Below, piece by piece: positions 22,690-32,720 of a stretch of 64,000 nt of DNA; position 1 is the first letter of the stretch, and every line of letters begins with the position of its first letter. Both the position numbers and the translations under genes were made by a program. Below the pieces are notes generated by a model, which saw only the letters and a list, made by a program, of their open reading frames with translations, made no database searches and was not told the origin of the DNA. The stretch is from Typhlomys cinereus. Its lineage: Eukaryota > Chordata > Mammalia > Rodentia > Platacanthomyidae. The stretch covers positions 1,156,716 through 1,220,715 of the forward strand of contig JALPQD010000414.1 of NCBI GenBank assembly GCA_023101885.1, in the 5' to 3' direction.

Positions 22690-23320
22690 GATGGATAAGA
22701 TTTAAATGTCAGAAGTTGGAAAAACTAAAGTGTTCCAAAAAGCTTACATTAGTATCACTTCTGCTCACAACAAACAACTAGGAAATCTTTGGGTCATTAG
22801 ATAAAAATGATAATGATATATCTGTACAAAGTTATCCATAAATAATTGTCTGTTATACTTCTCCATAATCCCTTCCTCTCAGAAATTTTAAGTGTTTAAT
22901 GGGGCTATTTTTCCATTCCCACAGTACAATACTAGATATAAACATAGCAGTTTTATAAAAAATTAATAATGTCACCCAAAACTTGTGACAAAAGTGGGAA
23001 AAACATACAAAGGTTGAGTTGTGTCTTACTCGTCCACCAAAAAGATATCTGTATCTTTAAGCATGCCAGAAACTATCTAAAATTGTTACAGCCAAACAAA
23101 TGATTGTCATATTTATATTTACTGCTGCTATTTGGAGTTTGAGGAATTTGCCCAGAGTACAGTGGGTAAAATGGCTGCTTTGCATGGGAACAAAAAAAAA
23201 AAAAAAGTTGCTCTGGAATTATCTAAACATTACACAAATCAGGTGACATTTGAAATCACTATAAGGCTCAGATTGTATGCATGAAGAAGGATCTTGAATC
23301 TCTTTATTCAAACATTCCCC
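22690..23320. other. non-coding; includes a segment repeated at 24 kb
   Basis: About 22705-22880 resembles 24005-24180 (shared blocks: aggaaatctttg, agttatccata). The rest is unique-looking, with a run of A at about 23191-23206. Confidence 0.6.
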
Positions 23321-23535
23321 TAAGGGTTTGGGATGTAGCTCAGTTGCTAGAGTGCTTACCTAGCACATATGAAGCCCTGGGTTCAATCCACCTCACCACA
23401 TATACAGGCTCTTGTCTGCAATTCCAGCAAGCAGAAGATAGAGACAAGAACAGGAGTTCAGGACCATTCCCAGATACACAGTAAGTCAAGGCCAGCCAAG
23501 ACTACATAAGATCCTGTCCCCCCCAAAAAAATTTT
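23321..23535 (+). mobile_element. B4 SINE (ID plus B1)
   Basis: ID-type head gggatgtagctcagttgcta, gagtgcttacctagcacata, gccctgggttcaatccac, then a B1-like second half (gcaattccagcaagcagaag to aggccagccaagactacata) and an A-rich tail. The ID-B1 order defines B4. Confidence 0.85.
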
Positions 23536-23566
23536 TTTAAAAAAAATATATACAGTTGCAAGGTAT

Positions 23567-23970
23567 AACGGTTACTTTTACTATTGCTGTGAGAGAGCAC
23601 TCAAAGTGAATCAACTTAAGGGAGAAAAGGAGATTATTCAATTCACAGGTCAGAGGGGAGAAACAGACTTTCATAGAGGAAGAAACATGGCTGGCAGCTG
23701 AAGCTGACAGGCTAAGTCACTCTCATCCATGTGGCTGAAGGATGGAGGATTTCTGGAGTCTCTCTTCTTCCCAGTCTTCTGTTCTGTGGTTCCTTTTATC
23801 TGATCCACTCCTGGGAGATTCCAGTGAATCTAGGGCCATCTGATCAGATCTAGGGCTGGTCTTTGTATTGTAAATGTGTTGATCTGGATAATCTCTTCAG
23901 GTGGTCTGGGCTGGTCTTAGTTAATGCCAGGTGTGTCAAGTTGACACCCAGGATTAACTATCACACAAGG
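23567..23970 (-). mobile_element. family A interspersed repeat, inverted
   Basis: Reverse orientation: starts ttgctgtgagagagcactca, caacttaagggagaaaagga and ends ggtgtgtcaagttgacaccc, aggattaactatcacac, which is the reverse complement of the family A start. Confidence 0.65.
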
Positions 23971-24004
23971 GTTTCAGAAAAACACTTAAGGTTTAAACAT
24001 TAGA

Positions 24005-24180
24005 ATTTAGAAAGCTTAGAAGTTCCAGAAAGCTCACATTAAGACCAGTTCTAATCACAGCAGACATGGAGGAAATCTTTGAGTCAGCAGATACAAATCA
24101 GGATGATTATGTCCTCATAAAGTTATCCATACATAAGTATTTGCTGCCAACATCCAGCGCCTTTCATCACAGTTTCCTTC
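24005..24180. repeat. diverged second copy of a 22.7 kb segment
   Basis: agaagttccagaaagctcac, ggaggaaatctttgagtcag and cataaagttatccatacata align in order with 22705-22880. Identity is clearly partial, so the pair is old or belongs to an unrecognised repeat family. Confidence 0.65.
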
Positions 24181-24384
24181 CTTACACTTCTTTCATGTCT
24201 CAGCCAAGACCACCTCTGCATGGATTCACTGTGTCTTGCATGCTCTCCAAAGTACTGAGGCTTCTAACTCCCACCGTCTGCTTGGATTGGCCCATCTGTG
24301 GCAGACAGTGGCATTCGGGTAAACAAATATTCCCATAAGGCATTTCCACTTGCTCCAATAAGTGTTAGGGATGACTGGTTTTAG

Positions 24385-24530
24385 CCCTCCAGCAGCTCCT
24401 CTATTCCTATTTTAGAAATGAAAATTTGAGGTTGAGAGAGGCTAAACGTTTGCCCAAGGTCACAGAGCAACCGCGACTCAAACCTGGCTCCCTCCAACGC
24501 CCAGCGTGCATGTCTGCTTTACATTCAGTG
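24385..24530 (-). mobile_element. MIR SINE fragment
   Basis: gaggttgagagaggctaaac, tttgcccaaggtcacagag and actcaaacctggctccctcc are the reverse complement of the MIR core and its TTACTTAACCTCTCTG-type region. MIR is shared by all mammals. Confidence 0.88.
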
Positions 24531-24990
24531 ATGGAAGGAGAGGCGTCTCTCCAGTTTAGATTGAGTATACTCAGGGCACCAACTCATACCTGAGCTCAAA
24601 AGCAGCTCGTTTCCTTGGGATTTGTACAAATTAACCTTAGCAACTATGCCACCAAGTCTCCAACAGAACCAAACTCAGGAACAGATAATTATGTGTTACA
24701 ATTCTACGAAATGGCATCACTTTTTAGAACATAATGTCCCAGAATGCTGCTAAGGTCTTCCCAGAAGGGCAAATCATGACAAATAAGGAGAAGAGGGTCA
24801 TCTAACAGAATGTGGAAGAATTGGTCAGGAATAGAAAAACTAGTGGGCGGGACACATATTGGATGATGTGGTGAGGGTCTTTGCTACAAGTCAAGGTGAA
24901 TATGAGCACTTAAGAAGTTTGCCTTTGCAAAATATGTGCAAACAGATACATCATTGGTTCTCACATTCCAACCTTTAATTTTTAAGTTGG
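24531..24990. other. non-coding, no recognised element
   Basis: Nothing supported. Confidence 0.5.
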
Positions 24991-24994
24991 AGAG

Positions 24995-25400
24995 GAAAGG
25001 GGTCATGGGGAGATGGCTCAGCTGTTTAAGTGTGTCCTTCAAGCAAAAGCATTGGAACTCATACATCCAGAGCCCACTTCAAAACACAGAGCAAGTACAG
25101 CAGCTTACCTATAATTCAAGCCCTATAATAAGGCAAATCCTGGGTATTTCCAGAGCAAGCTGGCCAGCCAGTGTAATCCTATGGCAAGGTCTGGGCTTAC
25201 TTAGAGACCAAGGCTCAAAGCAATAAGGAGGAAGAATAATGAAGAATAACTCTCAATATCCCCCTTAGGCCTCCACAACATAGAGAAACTCATGTACACG
25301 CACATACACACATGCCAACTTACATGCCAATATCCATATATGCATGCACCTACCCCATACACACATGCACAATGAAATTAGAGTTAAATAAAGGTTTTTT
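24995..25400 (+). mobile_element. B4-like SINE, long variant
   Basis: tcatggggagatggctcagc, tgtttaagtgtgtccttcaa, a mid block resembling B1 (ataattcaagccctataata, then gagaccaaggctcaaagcaa) and a cacat-rich tail ending aaataaaggttttttaaaa. Diverged from the others. Confidence 0.6.
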
Positions 25401-26310
25401 AAAAAATGAATCAGAGAGAAGGGAAAGTGTTATAGAAATTCTGCAAAAATGGCAAAGAATGTGCTAGGTATAGGGATGGCTTTCATCGATGCCACTAAGA
25501 GAGAAGGGACGCTGGCAGCTTTTGAAAATGAAGCATTGCTTAGTGTCTGTGCTACTTACAAGGCAGCGGTGACTTGCTTCTGTGACCCTTTGGCACAAGT
25601 GAACACAGCACATCCTATCACCCTGACTTACCACTTCCGTGTTAACTGTCACACCAACCCTCTAGCTTAGTAGACTTTCAGGTTCCAGCTTGGGAAGTGA
25701 AAACACTTTAGAACTCTTGAGTCACCACCACAGCTGAAGCTTTCTCCACTGCTCCTGGGGCTAACTCTGTCCAGGCTCTCTTGCCACAACTAAGATGCCA
25801 CCTCTGGATATGAATACTTGAGGACAGTTAGGGACAGAGCTTGGCTGTCAGCAAAGGAAGCAGTGAACAGAAAGGCAAACTGTCCAGCCAAATTCCAGGC
25901 TGACTGGCCAAACACCAGTGGCAAGCTGTGACATCAGAGGTAACTCGTCGGTCACTCTGATCTTTTTTTTACACTCTCAGGACTTTTAACCATGAAACCA
26001 CCTGTACAGAGCTCTGGCCGAGCCCAGCTGGGGACACTGCACCTGCCCTGGGCCTCTAAACTATGCTGAAGGAGGAGGGCTGAGTCCACACCTTCCAAAA
26101 GCCATGACGACCATAGCCTCTGTACCTCCAGAGCCCCTTCAAGATGAGTGAGTGGATGTGATGGGGTTGGTGTGGGAAGCGAGCTAGGACCATTGCAGCA
26201 GAACACACCCGCTGAGGCTGGCGGTGCCACCATGGAGATCTTCGTGCTCTCTAGACCCCTCCTGTCGTACAAGGGGGGGCCTCGTGTGTTCGGAGCAGGA
26301 AATGCCAGTG
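25401..26310. other. non-coding, no recognised element
   Basis: Unique-looking sequence without a recognised gene or repeat. Confidence 0.5.
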
Positions 26311-26316
26311 TTTTGC

Positions 26317-26317
<1 letters not shown>

Positions 26318-26347
<30 letters not shown>
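26318..26347. repeat. (TGC)10 trinucleotide repeat
   Basis: Ten uninterrupted tgc units in repeat-free sequence. On both strands every frame crossing it gives a homopolymer tract (Leu, Ala, Ser, Gln, Cys), so the open frames here are not evidence of a gene. Confidence 0.98.
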
Positions 26348-26349
<2 letters not shown>

Positions 26350-26354
26350 CCAAA

Positions 26355-26716
26355 GGCCATGAGGATGTCCTTGAGGGCTGAGGGGAGGATCCGCCCTGGC
26401 CATATTTCTAGGCTGCCTGGGCCAGTCATGCTTCATTTCAAAGCGCAAAATAATTACCTTTCCTTTTCCTGCGGCTCGGAGCTTTTTCAGTCCTGTCTCT
26501 CTGCAGCACATTCAGTGGGTTATAAGCTGGGAAATGATTACGGCTCAGCCAGGAAAAAATACAGACTTAGGTGGGGAAAAAATATCTTAGCAAATGTCTA
26601 CTGTATCTAGAGAAAAACTATGATGGGCACCCAGGCTTTTTCAATAAGCTATTGTCATAAAGTAAGTGACTTGAATGTGACAGAGAAGCTGCCAAGACAG
26701 GAATCCCAACATGAAG

Positions 26717-26720
<4 letters not shown>
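26355..26720. other. repeat-free block, possible conserved non-coding element
   Basis: No repeat recognised. Contains gcgcaaaataattacctttc and gggaaatgattacggctcag, AT-core motifs like homeodomain or bZIP sites. Conservation is a guess without alignment. Confidence 0.3.

Positions 26721-26754
<34 letters not shown>
26721..26754. repeat. (TA)17 microsatellite
   Basis: Thirty-four bases of pure ta repeat. Confidence 0.98.
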
Positions 26755-26759
<5 letters not shown>

Positions 26760-27470
26760 TCATCCTTGCCAAAGTGAGGGAGCCTAGTTCAGATCATGCC
26801 TGTGAGGCAGAAGGAGGAAGAAATCTGTAATTAGAGGCTGTACGTGAAAGGGTTTCTCAAATAGTTCTCTCTCTCTGTCTCCCTCTCTCTCTCTCTCTCC
26901 CTGGTACCTCGATGTCCCTGATGTCCACTGGGGAATCTCGGCTCGCTGACCTTGATATTGCACTCTGTCAGCTCTAAATGCACCTTACTCCTTTTCTCTG
27001 GGCCGGCCATTGGGCAGCTACCAGGGGCCAAGGGCATAGTCACTCATGCCCATCTCCTTGACTAACAGACAGGCACATGTTCTCACTAGATCGCCACAGA
27101 GCTGGGGACACAGCCAGGGCAAGAGGTGGTGGCTTTGCTCAGTGGGGTGACATGTAAGGCAGAGCCAGCTGTGACCACCGTCCTAAGGTCATCAGAAACA
27201 CAGAGGTTCCCAAAGGGAGCCTGGGAGCTGCTATGCGCACTCTGGTCAGCAGCAGCAAAAGGCTTCTCCATGCCAGCAGCACCCTGGGCAGGAAACCAGA
27301 GTGAGGCACAGGCAGTCCCCAGCCTACCAGCTGGCTGGGTTCCAAGTTCATCTGTTCAGAAATCAAGAATGTGTTTTTCCAAGAGGCATTGTTATAAATG
27401 GGGGAGGGGAAGCATGTCCCCAGATGAACCAAAATAAAAAAGAAAATAAACATCTATTTAACATACATCA
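26755..27470. other. non-coding, GC-richer
   Basis: Contains a CT-rich tract at about 26864-26900. No gene recognised. Confidence 0.5.
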
Positions 27471-27471
27471 G

Positions 27472-27640
27472 GAGTAGGCGAACATCTTCAGTAAATTGTT
27501 ACATGGTAAGCATTTTAGATATGAAGGGCTATATGTTCTCCATCACCCATCTTTTCCTTGTTTTCGTTTCTGAGAAGAATGGGAACAATCCTTTAAAAAC
27601 ACAGGACTGTTCTGAATTCAAAAGAAGGAAAAAAAAAAAG
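27472..27640. mobile_element. probable hAT-type DNA transposon fossil
   Basis: ggcgaacatcttcagtaaat, ggtaagcattttagatatg and agggctatatgttctc resemble the end of the same hAT-type element as at 2090-2215, in the opposite sense. Confidence 0.45.
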
Positions 27641-28180
27641 GTGCGGTCCTGCATGCTACCCATACTCCTCTCTGCAGGCAGCTTGCAGTATAGTATGAAC
27701 AACACTAGCCCTGGATTGGGTATTCAGCACACAAGCATGGTCTTTAAAGTATGTCAGGGAAACCTCTTCCACTAGAGCAAAGTCATGCTATTCATGTGCA
27801 AGAATTCTTACTAAAAGGGACAAGTTCATATCCTGGCAATTTCTAAGCAGGTGATAGGTTATTCCCACAACCATTGTCCCCTTGCACCTTGGTCCTTTGC
27901 CCTTGTACCACAGAAGTCCTAACAACTCTAGGGGTTTTCTTGGCCTCACGGGCAAATGCCCTCATGACCATCTGTCCAGTTCAGGGTGGCAACAGCAATC
28001 ACGTTGCACCTGCAGGGTGATTTTAAGTTCTCTTTGATCCTCAAAACTTGCCAAAGAGTTGTTCTTGGAGAGATACCCTGCCCCCTGCCCCAAACCTGGC
28101 TATATGACTCTGTCTGGAGATTTAAGGTCCTGCATCGAATTCATTAGAAAGAATCATGAGAAAACACTTCCGAAAGACAA
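27641..28180. other. non-coding, no recognised element
   Basis: Nothing supported. Confidence 0.5.
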
Positions 28181-28182
28181 AC

Positions 28183-28432
28183 GAGGGCTAGAGAAGCAGT
28201 TTGGAAGTTAAAGTATTTGTCACACAAGCAAAAGGGCCAGAGTTCAGATCCCATCTTCTGGTGGGTATGGTAGTCCACCTGTAATTCCAGCCTCGGAGGG
28301 CAGAGACTGGGCTCCCAACAACCCAAATGGTGAGCTCTGGGCTCAATTAGAGGCCCTGTCTCAAGAGAATAAGATGGAAGAGCCATCAAGAATAATTCCC
28401 ACTATCAACCTTGAGGCTCCATATGTACTTGG
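28183..28432 (+). mobile_element. B4-like SINE
   Basis: gctagagaagcagtttggaa, gttaaagtatttgtcacaca, ggccagagttcagatcccat, ggtagtccacctgtaattcc (B1-like) and gaggccctgtctcaagagaa. The tail passes into the alternating purine-pyrimidine tract. Confidence 0.7.
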
Positions 28433-28459
28433 GTGCGCGCGCGCACATGCACACGCGCG

Positions 28460-28502
<43 letters not shown>
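28433..28502. repeat. 70-bp alternating purine-pyrimidine tract
   Basis: (GC)n and (CA)n blocks form about 70 bases of strict purine-pyrimidine alternation, including two pure gc runs (28434-28444 and 28454-28468) and a pure (CA)n end. Such sequence is the classic Z-DNA type. Confidence 0.95.
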
Positions 28503-28503
<1 letters not shown>

Positions 28504-28509
28504 ATGCAC

Positions 28510-30000
28510 ATTTGAAAATGAAGAAAACAAGACAAATAGCAGTAGACTTTCCTCCCTCGTTCCTCCTCTCATTCTTCCTTTCCTATCTTTTTCCTTTCTG
28601 TAAGTTGGAATCACTTGTAGAAGTGTGCTAACATGGAGAAATGTCCTCAGCCATCGCCAGCAACACCAAAGTCATGCTTCCCTGAGTTAGTCCTGCACTG
28701 GAAGGTCGTCTCCCTTCATCTCTGGTCCCCTGGACAGAGAGAAGCAAGATCTTCCCAGATGGAAACAGGGCTCAGATCCCATATCCTAGGGCAGGATGTC
28801 ATGTGTTGAGAGAAGAGACCTCAGTTGGGTCACAGGTTAGGATGTGGAAGGGAGTGAGAGTGGATTTAGTCTAGAGGGACCTAGAAACATTGAGGGCATT
28901 TAGTACAAACACCGTAGCCAACCTGGAGAACAGAAAAGAAGGCTCCAGAGCGCTCCTCAGTGGCTTCCCTTCTCCTCCACTCCACTGCCTCCTTTTGTAT
29001 CTGAGTCCATTCCAGGCTCATTTCCTGATCTCATCCTGTCTCCCAACCTTCCTAGCAATGAAGGCCCCCTCCAGGTCAGGGTGAAAGGATTAGCAACCAG
29101 CCTAACTACAGCCCACACGGCCTTTCATGAACCTAGGACAGGAGGCAGGGCAGCAAGGTGCCCTCTGCTGCTCTCTGTCCTTCTGTCCTTGCGCTGTTCA
29201 TCCCACACGAAGAGCACAAACATCCCCCAGACACATTTAGAAAGACCAGTGCCCAGCGCAGCCTTGCGCATTTTACATCGGCCTCCCAAAATGTGCGTCT
29301 TTTCTTTGCCAGTTTTGTAACGTAGTAGACATCGTTCCTGCGTTGCGCAGTCAGCTTCTCTCCTTCTTGGTCATCTTTTGTCTCCTGACTTTGTTCTTTC
29401 TTTCCTGTTGACTTTCCCTCTTAGTGGAGCCTTCAAGGCTTGGCTGATCCTTAAAGTAAACTTACTTCCAGGTTAGCACCAGCCATGATTCCTATCCCAG
29501 GGGGCAGACCCACGGCAGAGCTGTGAGCTAGGCAAAGTGTGTTCTTTATATTTCAGGTTCGGCTCCTTGTTCCTGCGCCTGCCAGCCGATCCGCTACTGA
29601 CACTTATTCATAGCTCCCCCTCCCCACATTCACTCATGCCGTCCTTATAACAGGAACCTTTCTTCTGCAAAAAAGTCTTCTCCCACTAGGGTGTTCCAGC
29701 TTTTACTGACTGCTCCTGCACCTAGAGCCCCTGTGTCTGTTTCTCAGGCCCATACATAAAAGTCCTGCATGCTGTGTGGCTTCCACAGCAAACATTGGTT
29801 TTCTGACAGTTCAGGAGGCAGGAGGCCTGGGAGCAAAGTGGGTTGGTTGCTGTGTCTTCTTTGAACCATCTTAATCTTCGCTTGTGTTTTCAAGTGAGGT
29901 TTTTTCTGAGTATGCATATGTCGTGTTTAAATTTCCACATCCTGAAAGGGTACCTGTTAGATTGGATCAGGATCCAGCGACCCCTCAGTGACCTCACCGA
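28510..30000. other. 1.5 kb non-coding, unique-looking
   Basis: No recognised repeat of size and no gene. Moderately GC-rich at 29000-29800. Confidence 0.5.
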
Positions 30001-30112
30001 GCCTTAGTGATTTCATTAAAGTCTTTCTCCATCGTGAGGAAGCAGGAGTCAGATAGGAATAAGAATCTGGGTGGTATTCCATTCCACACATGTGATCTCA
30101 CATGCTGTCCTT

Positions 30113-30113
<1 letters not shown>

Positions 30114-30150
<37 letters not shown>

Positions 30151-30186
30151 CGCACACACATACACACATACGCGCACACACACAAA
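30114..30186. repeat. (CA)n microsatellite
   Basis: Pure ca from about 30116 to 30142, then ca interrupted by cgca and tacac. Confidence 0.97.
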
Positions 30187-30337
30187 AGAGAGGGGGGTTC
30201 CTTTCCCTAGATAGGAACTTCAAATGCAAATCTTTCTGACTATTCCTATCCCTTCCCAAGTTCAACTTTGTGCTTGATCTTGTTCTTTCTGGTGTTCTCA
30301 AAATCTTTCCATTTAAAATACTTTCAAGAGAATACTG

Positions 30338-30553
30338 TAAGAGCTAGGGAGATGGCTCATAGGTCTCAAAAGCAAAAGGACCTGAGTGCTGATTTCCAGA
30401 TCCCACGTAAAAATGTCAGGTATATATGGGAGCCTGCAATTCTGGCCCTGGAGGGTAGAGCCTAGGAAACCCCAGAGCAAAGCAATAAGGAGGTAGAGCA
30501 ACCCAGGATGATTCCCAATGTCACCCTTGAGCTTCCATGGAACACACACATGT
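30338..30553 (+). mobile_element. S-SINE copy, plus, internal deletion
   Basis: gagctagggagatggctcat, cacgtaaaaatgtcaggtat, ggccctggagggtagagcct, ccagagcaaagcaataagga and caacccaggatgattcccaa. Part of the box A-B interval is missing and the CA tail is short. Confidence 0.85.
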
Positions 30554-31120
30554 ATACTTTGTATAACCCGGCCTTGTATAGATTCTGTCTTCTCCATAAG
30601 ATGAAAAGTCTTTGGAGGGGTGGGGGCAGACAGGGTCTATTGTGTCATTCAGTAACCCATGGTGAAGGTCCAGTCCTGAAGAGTAGAGACCCCAACCTCC
30701 AACCAAACGTGGAGAGAGGAGCACAGGCCAGATTTAGAAATCCCAGGAGGTCTCCCTGGAGCATATGGGAAGGTATCCGATTGAAGGACAGAGCACAGCC
30801 AGGAGGAATCCAAGCTGGTAGTGGTCCTGACTTTGGTGGGCCAGTGGTCACCCCCAGAAACATCTACAGTCAGAAAAGCAAAGCCCTCATGGGGAAAGAA
30901 CCCTCTGTGAAGCAGAGCAAGGCAGAAGACAGGTGTTCCCATCCTGTCTTGCAGGGTCAGATCTAGAGAGAAGGGAAAGGAAACTCTCCTGAGAACACGG
31001 AGCCCATGCAAGGGTTCAGAGGGTCTGAGCCAAAAGCCAGCCAAAAACATGTTTGAATGTAGGTAGCTACGTTTTTGTGATTTAATTCACCAGAAGAGGC
31101 AATTTTATTTGTAGATGAGA
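30554..31120. other. non-coding, no recognised element
   Basis: Open frames of 130-154 codons occur on both strands here but overlap antisense to each other and have no recognisable domain. Confidence 0.5.
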
Positions 31121-31123
31121 TAT

Positions 31124-31370
31124 TTTCACAGGGAGCCAGAGTGAAGACATGAGCTTGAGAGGAGGAGGGAGAGGAAGAGGAGGAGGAGGCAAAGAAGAGA
31201 GAGAGTAGAGTCTGGGAAAAGAGAAAAGATTGGGCGATTTGGACTTGCCTGTTCCTCCCCCTGGAAGTTCTCCAGCTGACCTTGAACCTGGCTTGGCTTG
31301 CTGAGCCTGGACCTGCCTGGCCCCACCCAGGCAGACCCCCCACGAGGGTCTGCATGGCTTTGGATAAGCC
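31124..31370 (+). repeat. local repeat R1, copy 1
   Basis: Blocks tttcacagggagccagagtg, gacatgagcttgagaggagg, tggcttggcttgctgagcct and gcctggccccacccaggc. A second diverged copy is at 32530-32720 in the same orientation. Family unknown. Confidence 0.75.
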
Positions 31371-32070
31371 GAGCCTCCGATTATGAAAGGGGTTCAAATC
31401 TCTCAGCTGGAGAGGCCAGTGGCTCATGAACAGAATCTGAGCCTGAGATTAGGTATCCCTGCCACTACCAACTCTCTAATCCGTACCCCCACACCTGCAC
31501 CACCCCCAATGCCCACTCCCTCCTCCTGTGTCCTACCAAAATGCCAGCGGTTGTAAAAGCAGAGGAGGAGGAAGCATTGCCCATCAGTGGGCAGTGTCGG
31601 TCCACAAATGAGGGCGCACACAAATATTACAAATATCCAAATAGCGATTTGTTGCCAGTTTTCTCTCCACACTTGTTTGTTTTGCGAGCGAAGCACGAAG
31701 GAGGGAGTAATTGAGTGAAAAAAGGGAGCCCGGCCTGCTGCTTGTTCTCACCTCCATGTTGGCAGCAGCTGGCCCGGTCCTCCTGTGCTGGTCACCCCAC
31801 ACAACTCTGATACCGAAATATTAAGTGAGAGCTGACATTCTGCAGCGGAAATGCAGCTTCAGCCTCAAAGGCACAAATCAAAGCGCGTGTTTTCTTCAAC
31901 GGATGTGACAGAAAGCAGCTGTTCTTGTGTCTGGCTGTAGTGAATTACAAGCAATGTCCTGCCAGCTATTCCCACGCAAGCTTGTCCCAGCACTGCAGGT
32001 ACCAGGACCCTTGTCTCCCTCTCGGGATTTTGTGATAGATCGTGCAGAAGGAAGACTTAAATCAGAATTT
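31371..32070. other. repeat-free block, possible conserved non-coding element
   Basis: No repeat recognised from about 31380 to 32060. It includes AT-rich motifs (aaatattacaaatatccaaa) and gcacaaatcaaagcgcgtg, the last containing a TCF/LEF-like ATCAAAG. Regulatory function is a guess. Confidence 0.3.
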
Positions 32071-32071
32071 T

Positions 32072-32097
32072 TAAAAAAAAAAAAAAAAAAAAAAAAA
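32072..32097. repeat. poly(A) run
   Basis: About 26 consecutive A; may be the tail of an unrecognised retroposed sequence upstream or simply a simple repeat. Confidence 0.95.
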
Positions 32098-32104
32098 GTT
32101 TTTT

Positions 32105-32340
32105 AGATAGGTAGGAAGGCAGCTTAGTCAGCCAAGAGCTTGTCTTGCAAGCATGAAGACACGGGTTCGGTCCTCAGCACCTGTGGTGGTAAAAGCCGAG
32201 TCAGGCATGGTGGCCCACTGGGGAAGAGAGGCAGGATTTTACTTGCCAGCCGAGCAAACCAAATCTACGCGTTCCAGGTAAAAGTGAGAGACCCCTGAGG
32301 AATAACCTCTGAGTTTGTCTTCTGACCTCTGCAGGTACAC
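32105..32340 (+). mobile_element. B4-like SINE
   Basis: ID-like head aggcagcttagtcagccaag, agcttgtcttgcaagcatga, gacacgggttcggtcctcag, then aggcatggtggcccactggg (B1-like) and tcttctgacctctgcaggta leading to the tail. Confidence 0.7.
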
Positions 32341-32478
32341 ACACACGTACATGCATACACATGAGCATGTGTGTACACTGCACGTACTCTCAAACATGCA
32401 TGCATACGTGCACACATCCCCCACGTGAACATGCATGTACACATACGTACAAACATGCATGCACATACACACACAAAG
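32341..32478. repeat. degenerate CA/ACATG tract
   Basis: Tail of the B4 copy expanded into cacac, acatgca and cacgt units. Confidence 0.85.
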
Positions 32479-32529
32479 GGCCAAACCCTTTAACACACTT
32501 TGAGACAGAACCACAGCAGGTTCTATATT

Positions 32530-32720
32530 CTCACAGGGAGCCAGTACAAGACATGGGCATGAGGAGAAGAAAGAGGGTGAAATCTGTAGGAATTTTGGAC
32601 TGGGAGACTTGACCTTGCCCTTGGGGCTCTCCTGGGTGACCCCGATCCAAACTTGGCTTGCTGAGCCTGATGGGTCTGGCTCCACCCAGGCCCCATGCAT
32701 GGAAAGGTACCTAGACCACC
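32530..32720 (+). repeat. local repeat R1, copy 2
   Basis: tctcacagggagccagtaca, gacatgggcatgaggagaag, acttggcttgctgagcctga and ggctccacccaggccccatg align in order with 31124-31370. Confidence 0.75.

Noticed and set aside
25952..26610. Open frames on both strands with poly-Ala, poly-Ser, poly-Gln and poly-Leu
   Set aside because: All come from the (TGC)10 repeat read in different frames.
30649..31427. Overlapping 133- and 154-codon minus-strand frames
   Set aside because: They overlap a plus-strand frame of similar length, include repeat R1, and show no family resemblance.
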